Origin: UBA1258 sp963643225
GTDB taxonomy: Bacteria; Bacillota; Clostridia; Lachnospirales; Lachnospiraceae
Direction of reading: 5' to 3'
DNA: 11,738 nucleotides
Assembly (NCBI GenBank): GCA_963643225.1
Contig: CAVIIX010000036.1
Coordinates: 1-11,738 of the forward strand
Below the pieces are notes generated by a model that was not told where the DNA came from, searched no databases, and saw nothing but the letters and a program-made list of their open reading frames with translations. This document shows positions 7,140-11,738 of this stretch, one piece after another. The position numbers and the translations under genes were made by a program. The stretch's first letter is position 1. Every line of letters starts with the position of its first letter.

Positions 7140-9743
7140 ATGAGTAGACGACCTGTCAGTGAAGAAATTAAAACTGAAAAAAAAGCAGAACGGATTAAAT
7201 TCTTAAAGAGCCTGATTTTCCCATGTATTTTAACAGCGATTATTGCAGCCTTTGTGTATGCAATCATTACTTATCAGGCAATTGAAGAAGAGGAGGAAAT
7301 TGTGACGGTTGAGTCTTATGCAGGTGATTCTTCCGAGATGGTTTTAGAAAATGATTATCTTAAATTTTCTTTTGACCCAGTCACCACACATTTCACTGTT
7401 ACTGATAAGAAATCCGGAAATATCTGGCTTTCAAATCCGGAGAATGCATCAAACGATTCTCTTGCACTAACGGAAGAAAAAGGAAAATTGAATTCCACCA
7501 TGATTTTAGTGTATTCAATTGACACAGGCGCCCAGACTACACTTAATAACTACAATTATTCAATTGAAAACGGTATTTATGATGTAGAGCAGGGTGATGA
7601 TTATATTAGAGTTAATTATTCTATAGGTAAGGTTGAAAAGGAATATGTTATTCCTCCTGTTATCACAGAGGACCGTTACGATCAGTTCATGAGTGCCATG
7701 AGCTTGGACGGTAAAAACTTTTCCGAACAGTATTTTAAAAAATATGATATCAACAAGCTTGGGAAAAAGGATGATAAGGAAGAACTGCTTGCTAATTTCC
7801 CCATTCTTGAGACATCTGTAATTTATGTATTAAGAGATTCTGCCAATGATAATATTAAGAAATCGATTCAGAAATATTTTGCGGAAGCAGGATACACCTA
7901 CGAAGATTACATTGCGGATAAGGAGCTTGATACAAGAGCAAAGACTTCTGATAAGCCTATCTTTACGGCGGATATGATTTATAAGCTTGACGGTGACGAC
8001 CTTGTTGTTGAAGTCCCCATGTCAAGTATTGATTATAAAGAAGAATATCCTATTTACACATTATCAATTCTTCCTTATTTTGGAGCAGGCTCCACTGAGG
8101 ATGAAGGATATATTGTAGTGCCTGAAGGCGGCGGTGCCACAATTAATTTCAATAACGGACGCACCAGCCAGTCAAGCTATTATGCTAATCTTTACGGTTG
8201 GGATTACTGTATTTCAAGAGATTCGGTTGTACATAACACTCGTGCTTATTACAATGCCTTCGGTATTTGCAATAACGGTAAGTCCTTTGTATGTACAATT
8301 GATGAAGGCTCATCCTATGCATCCATTCAGGCTGATATTTCCGGTAAGGTTAACAGCTATAACTACGTAAATGCTGTTTACTCAATATGTGAAAGAGAAC
8401 AGTACGATGTAGGTGATATTGCTAACTCCGATATTTACACCTATGTTGAAACACTTCCTCAGGATGAATCTTTAATTCAGAGATATTCCTTTGTGGATTC
8501 TGATGACTATGTAGATATGGCTAAAGATTATGCAGGTTATTTACAGAATAAATATGACGGTTATTTAACATTAAATGACGATACTTCAACACCTGTAATG
8601 GTGGAAGTGGTAGGTGCTGTTGACAAGGTTAAACAGATTTTAGGTGTACCTGTTTCCAGACCATTAGCTCTTACTACGTATACTGAAGCCGCTGACATGA
8701 TTAATAATTTATCGGCTGCAGACGGAATTGATAATTTGTCCGTCAAATTAACCGGTTGGTGTAACGGCGGTGTATGGCAACAGGTGCTTAATGATATTGA
8801 TTTAATTCATTCACTCGGATCGAAAAAAGATTTTAAAAATTTAATTTCAACTGCTGATAAGCTTTCGGTTGATTTATATTTAAACGGCATAACTCAATAT
8901 GCAAAGGAAAGTAATATTTTTGACGGATTCTTTTCTTTTACCGATGCAGCCAAGCTTTTAAGTCGGGAAAGGGTATTATTAAGCGATTATAGTGCAGTAA
9001 CCTATGCCCAGAGAGAAAATTCAAATCCATATTATTTGCTTCATACGGATGAAGCCCTGAAGATGGCTGATAATCTGGTTAAATACTGTAAGGAAAACAA
9101 TACGGGTATTTGCTTTGAAGATAACGGCATGGATTTATCAAGTGACTTTTATAAAAAAGATACCCGTACAAGGGAATCGGTTTTAAAGGATCAGGTGGAA
9201 ATTTTCAAAGCACTTGCTGATGGCAATGAAAATGTAATGATTAACATGGGTAACGATTATGCAATTGCATATACGGATTTTGTTACAAACATGGATTTAC
9301 GCGGCAGCGAGTACACAATTTTAGATGAATGCATTCCTTTTTATCAGCTTGCACTTCACGGCTATGTAAATTACGCAGGAGATTCAATCAATATTTCCGG
9401 TAATGAAGAGGACTCACTTTTATATGCAGCAGAATATGGGGCGGCGTTAAGCTTTGCACTTATGGATGAAAGCTCCTTCTCTTTACAGAAGACGATGTAT
9501 CCTAAATATTATGGTGCAGAATATGATGCATGGCATGACAGAATGCTTGATATCTATAACAGATTTAATTCAGAACTTGGACATACCTACAATCAGGAAA
9601 TGACAGGTCATGATAATTTAACTGACACGGTTTCTCTAACGGAATATGAAGACGGCACAAAGGTTTATGTTAATTACGGATATGCCGATTACAAAGAAGG
9701 TAATGTGACAGTACCTGCAAGAGATTATGTGGTTATAAAATAA
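7140..9743 (+). CDS. DUF5696-like membrane-anchored protein with glycoside-hydrolase-like architecture
   Basis: This 867-residue protein has a short basic cytoplasmic N-terminus, one membrane helix (about 22-45), an acidic linker (E-E-E-E, 49-53) and a large extracellular part. Residues about 67-340 begin N-D-Y-L-K-F-S-F-D-P and are beta-rich, like the mutarotase-type sandwich that precedes the barrel in several glycosidase families. Residues about 485-770 alternate strands and helices in a barrel-like way: V-K-L-T-G-W (535-540), V-D-L-Y-L-N-G (577-583), G-I-C-F-E-D-N-G (656-663), V-M-I-N-M-G-N (699-705). The last 35 residues (Y-E-D-G-T-K-V-Y-V-N-Y, 836-846, then V-P-A-R-D-Y) resemble the small C-terminal beta domain of such enzymes. 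Catalytic residues cannot be assigned; E660, D661 and D712 are candidates. The start has GGAG at 7127-7130. It may be an enzyme acting on the imported glycan or a binding scaffold that lost activity. The family name is from recall, not a search. Confidence 0.75.
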   Translation: MSRRPVSEEIKTEKKAERIKFLKSLIFPCILTAIIAAFVYAIITYQAIEEEEEIVTVESYAGDSSEMVLENDYLKFSFDPVTTHFTVTDKKSGNIWLSNPENASNDSLALTEEKGKLNSTMILVYSIDTGAQTTLNNYNYSIENGIYDVEQGDDYIRVNYSIGKVEKEYVIPPVITEDRYDQFMSAMSLDGKNFSEQYFKKYDINKLGKKDDKEELLANFPILETSVIYVLRDSANDNIKKSIQKYFAEAGYTYEDYIADKELDTRAKTSDKPIFTADMIYKLDGDDLVVEVPMSSIDYKEEYPIYTLSILPYFGAGSTEDEGYIVVPEGGGATINFNNGRTSQSSYYANLYGWDYCISRDSVVHNTRAYYNAFGICNNGKSFVCTIDEGSSYASIQADISGKVNSYNYVNAVYSICEREQYDVGDIANSDIYTYVETLPQDESLIQRYSFVDSDDYVDMAKDYAGYLQNKYDGYLTLNDDTSTPVMVEVVGAVDKVKQILGVPVSRPLALTTYTEAADMINNLSAADGIDNLSVKLTGWCNGGVWQQVLNDIDLIHSLGSKKDFKNLISTADKLSVDLYLNGITQYAKESNIFDGFFSFTDAAKLLSRERVLLSDYSAVTYAQRENSNPYYLLHTDEALKMADNLVKYCKENNTGICFEDNGMDLSSDFYKKDTRTRESVLKDQVEIFKALADGNENVMINMGNDYAIAYTDFVTNMDLRGSEYTILDECIPFYQLALHGYVNYAGDSINISGNEEDSLLYAAEYGAALSFALMDESSFSLQKTMYPKYYGAEYDAWHDRMLDIYNRFNSELGHTYNQEMTGHDNLTDTVSLTEYEDGTKVYVNYGYADYKEGNVTVPARDYVVIK

Positions 9744-9769
9744 GTATTCACAGAAAGGCAGTTTTATTT

Positions 9770-10678
9770 ATGAAGAAACAAAAAAATAAATTAGCGGGTC
9801 TTCAGAAGCGTAAGGCTATTTCGGGATATTTATTTATATCACCGTTTATAATCGGATTTTTGCTGTTTATGGTGAAGCCCCTTTTCCAGTCCTTGTATAT
9901 GAGTTTGTGTAACGTGGATTTTTCTACCGGTTCAATCGTATACACTTATCAGGGATTATACAATTACATTAAGGCATTTCGTTCAGACCCTGACTTTTCA
10001 CAGCTGCTGGTCGAGGAATTATCAAGAATGGTTATTTATTCACTGGCTATTTTGGTATTTTCCTTCTTTGTGGCCTTAATATTAAATCAGGAATTCCACG
10101 GGAGAGCGTTGGTAAGAGCGATTTTCTTTTTACCGGTAATCTTATCATCAGGTGTTATGCTTGGACTTGAAACAAATAACCAGCTTATTGCCAACTTAAA
10201 CGTTGCAATTGAAGATGCCACCGAAAGCATAAGCATCACGGGAGCACTTGAAAACATTCTGCGTACATCGGGTGTCGGTACGAAAGCCTTTGAAATAGTA
10301 TTTGAATTAATTGATAATATTTATGATGTAGCGTTAGCCTCAGGTATTCAGATTATTATTTTCTTATCAGGCTTACAGACAATTTCATCCAGTATGTATG
10401 AAGCTGCCGATATTGAAGGCTGTACAAAATGGGAGAGCTTATGGAAGATTACTTTCCCTATGATTAGCTCACTTTTCTTAGTTAACTGGATTTACACAAT
10501 CGTTGATTTCTGCATGAGATCCGATAACGAGGTAATCGATAAAATTCAGGAGATTATGATTTTAAATCTTGATTACGGTTTGTCATCTGCCATGTCCTGG
10601 GTTTACTTCGTAATAGTAATGGCCTTTACCGGTATTACTGCCTTAATAATTAATAAGGGGGTTTACTATTATGACTAA
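9770..10678 (+). CDS. sugar ABC transporter permease, MalF/LplB-type, divergent (pair 2)
   Basis: This is the first half of a second permease heterodimer, 302 residues. Membrane helices are predicted near 18-44, 84-106, 115-133, 188-203, 231-248 and 272-297. The R-K-A-I-S-G-Y-L-F-I-S-P-F start and the F-F-L-P-V stretch (119-123) are typical of MalF-like permeases. The EAA loop (211-230) is E-A-A-D-I-E-G-C followed by I-T-F-P, with Glu and Cys replacing the usual Asp and Ala. The segment between helices 3 and 4 (about 134-187) is long, polar and lacks the usual W and G-x-x-N pattern. These features separate it from the pair-1 permease. AAAGG at 9754-9758 is about 11 bases before the ATG, and the gap from the previous gene is 26 bases. 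The substrate is unknown. Confidence 0.9.
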   Translation: MKKQKNKLAGLQKRKAISGYLFISPFIIGFLLFMVKPLFQSLYMSLCNVDFSTGSIVYTYQGLYNYIKAFRSDPDFSQLLVEELSRMVIYSLAILVFSFFVALILNQEFHGRALVRAIFFLPVILSSGVMLGLETNNQLIANLNVAIEDATESISITGALENILRTSGVGTKAFEIVFELIDNIYDVALASGIQIIIFLSGLQTISSSMYEAADIEGCTKWESLWKITFPMISSLFLVNWIYTIVDFCMRSDNEVIDKIQEIMILNLDYGLSSAMSWVYFVIVMAFTGITALIINKGVYYYD

Positions 10679-11678
10679 AGGCGAAGCTAAAAAATTATTA
10701 AGAGAAGAATTCTGGGAAAGAAACAGAAAATCAAACGGCTATTTACTTAAAAAGAGAATCGGTGAAATATTTATCTCTATTTGCAGATTTATTTTACTTT
10801 TCGGTATGTGCTTTATGATTTTACAGCCCATGCTTAATAAGATTTCTGTTTCATTTATGACGGAAGAGGATTTGTTTAACCCTGTTGTTATTTCAATTCC
10901 TCAGAATTTTACAACTGAAAATTATTCGCTTGCTGCAGAGCTTATGAGTTATAAAGATGCTATCAAGAATTCATTAATCGTTTCTTTAACAATAGCAATT
11001 TTGCAGATTGCAGTTTGCACACTCGTAGGCTATGGCTTTGCAAGATTTAATTTTCCTTTAAAGAAATTCTGGTTTGTCTGTGTATTGTTAATAATAATGA
11101 TACCGCCCCAGACTATTTCAAATTCATTATATCTTCACTTTAAATTCTTCGATTTCTGCGGAATTTTTAAAGCTTTAACAGGAAATACGATTAATTTAAG
11201 AGGTTCTGTCATACCTTATTATTTAATGAGTGCAACCTGTATGGGTCTTAAGAACGGATTATATATTTACATGATAAGACAGTTCTTTAGAAACATACCT
11301 GTTGACCTTGAAGAAGCAGCCTATGTAGATGGCTGCGGTACACTTAAGACATTTTTCAGGATAATGCTTCCTGAAGCAAAGCCTATTATTACGTCCTGTT
11401 TCTTATTTGCCTTTGTATGGCAGTGGACAGACGGCTTTTATTCAAGACTGTTCCTTGGCACCACAAAGCTTGTCAGCACATCCCTTTCTACAATTGTTGA
11501 CTCTCTTTCAGGTTATATACAGCGTATGACGGGACAGGTTACAACAATTTCTACGGCATATTCTAACTGTATACTTTCAACAGGTACGCTTATGATCGTC
11601 ATGCCCTTAATAGTACTTTACTTATTTGCTCAGCGTTCCTTCGTTGAAAGCATTTCAAGTACAGGTATTAAGATGTAA
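10671..11678 (+). CDS. carbohydrate ABC transporter permease, MalG-type (pair 2)
   Basis: This is the second half of pair 2, 335 residues, longer than usual because of a charged cytoplasmic N-terminal extension of about 30 residues. Membrane helices lie near 33-55, 100-122, 133-155, 182-200, 238-256 and 301-322. The EAA loop (215-237) is E-A-A-Y-V-D-G-C followed by L-P-E-A-K-P, again with Cys after the Gly as in its partner. The C-terminus S-S-T-G-I-K-M fits the MalG group. The ATG overlaps the end of the preceding gene by 8 bases. A strong AAGGGGG (10655-10661) lies 9 bases upstream inside that gene, so coupled translation with the partner is expected. It is the last complete gene of the window. 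Confidence 0.92.
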   Translation: MTKGEAKKLLREEFWERNRKSNGYLLKKRIGEIFISICRFILLFGMCFMILQPMLNKISVSFMTEEDLFNPVVISIPQNFTTENYSLAAELMSYKDAIKNSLIVSLTIAILQIAVCTLVGYGFARFNFPLKKFWFVCVLLIIMIPPQTISNSLYLHFKFFDFCGIFKALTGNTINLRGSVIPYYLMSATCMGLKNGLYIYMIRQFFRNIPVDLEEAAYVDGCGTLKTFFRIMLPEAKPIITSCFLFAFVWQWTDGFYSRLFLGTTKLVSTSLSTIVDSLSGYIQRMTGQVTTISTAYSNCILSTGTLMIVMPLIVLYLFAQRSFVESISSTGIKM

Positions 11679-11698
11679 TTTATAAAAGCTCAAGAAAA

Positions 11699-11720
11699 CC
11701 AACTGCCTTTAGGCAGTGGG
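11699..11720. repeat. GC-rich hairpin after the last gene
   Basis: ACTGCC (11702-11707) and GGCAGT (11712-11717) form a 6-bp stem around TTTA. The outer CC (11699-11700) can pair with GG (11719-11720) across one A-G mismatch. On the plus strand no U-tract follows, so it is a poor intrinsic terminator for this operon. Read on the minus strand it is followed by GGTTTTCTT, so it could terminate a converging gene beyond the window. The stem with a TTTA loop also resembles the hairpin found at ends of IS200/IS605-type elements, but no transposase is visible. Confidence 0.5.
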
Positions 11721-11738
11721 TGCTCCCCGCGAGGTGCT
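11719..11738. repeat. short direct repeat GGTGCT x2 in a GC-rich tail
   Basis: GGTGCT occurs at 11719-11724 and again at 11733-11738, separated by CCCCGCGA. The last 40 bases of the window contain 26 G or C (65 percent), far above the coding region. The repeat runs to the window edge, so its full extent is not known. It may be part of the same structured element as the adjacent hairpin. Confidence 0.35.

Noticed and set aside
8134..8370. 78-codon plus-strand frame inside the DUF5696-like gene
   Set aside because: It is a shifted frame within a long well-supported gene, with no own ribosome binding site or domain.
106..11678. A CRISPR array, tRNA, rRNA or riboswitch in the window
   Set aside because: No spaced direct repeats or RNA-gene signatures are seen, and intergenic gaps are too short (26 bases or less) to hold a riboswitch.
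11699..11720. Intrinsic terminator of the eight-gene operon
   Set aside because: The hairpin is followed by GGGTGCTCC rather than a run of T on the plus strand, so it was annotated only as a hairpin.

Overview
The window looks like the chromosome of a low-GC Gram-positive bacterium, most probably a gut- or rumen-type member of the Clostridia (Lachnospiraceae-like). The reasons are the AT-rich composition, AGGAG-type ribosome binding sites before nearly every gene, tightly packed genes, and Firmicutes-style type I sugar ABC permeases without a dedicated ATPase. This placement is an inference from style; there is no rRNA or other marker gene here.

Layout. Positions 1-105 are an AT-rich leader with a weak possible promoter and a perfect 10-bp palindrome. 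Positions 106-11678 hold eight plus-strand genes with gaps of 26 bases or less, or short overlaps, so they almost certainly form one operon: (1) a 987-residue membrane-anchored solute-binding protein with a duplicated beta-sandwich-like N-terminal part; (2, 3) a first pair of sugar-type ABC permeases; (4) a secreted NHL-repeat propeller plus TPR-like protein held by a C-terminal membrane helix; (5) a small Yip1-like polytopic membrane protein; (6) an 867-residue membrane-anchored protein resembling the DUF5696 family, with glycoside-hydrolase-like features; (7, 8) a second, more divergent pair of ABC permeases. Positions 11679-11738 hold a GC-rich hairpin and a short direct repeat; the window ends inside this region.

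How the genes may work together. The binding protein would capture a carbohydrate outside the membrane and deliver it to one or both permease heterodimers. The large gene-6 protein may bind or process the glycan at the cell surface. The NHL-TPR protein and the Yip1-like protein are probably accessory or assembly factors. Every one of the eight products is predicted to be membrane-embedded or membrane-anchored. There is no ATPase, regulator or cytoplasmic enzyme in the window, so the ATPase must be encoded elsewhere (a shared MsmX/MsiK-type subunit is the usual solution). The substrate cannot be read from the sequence. The two permease pairs beside a single fused binding protein, plus three accessory membrane proteins, make this the candidate poorly described system of the window.
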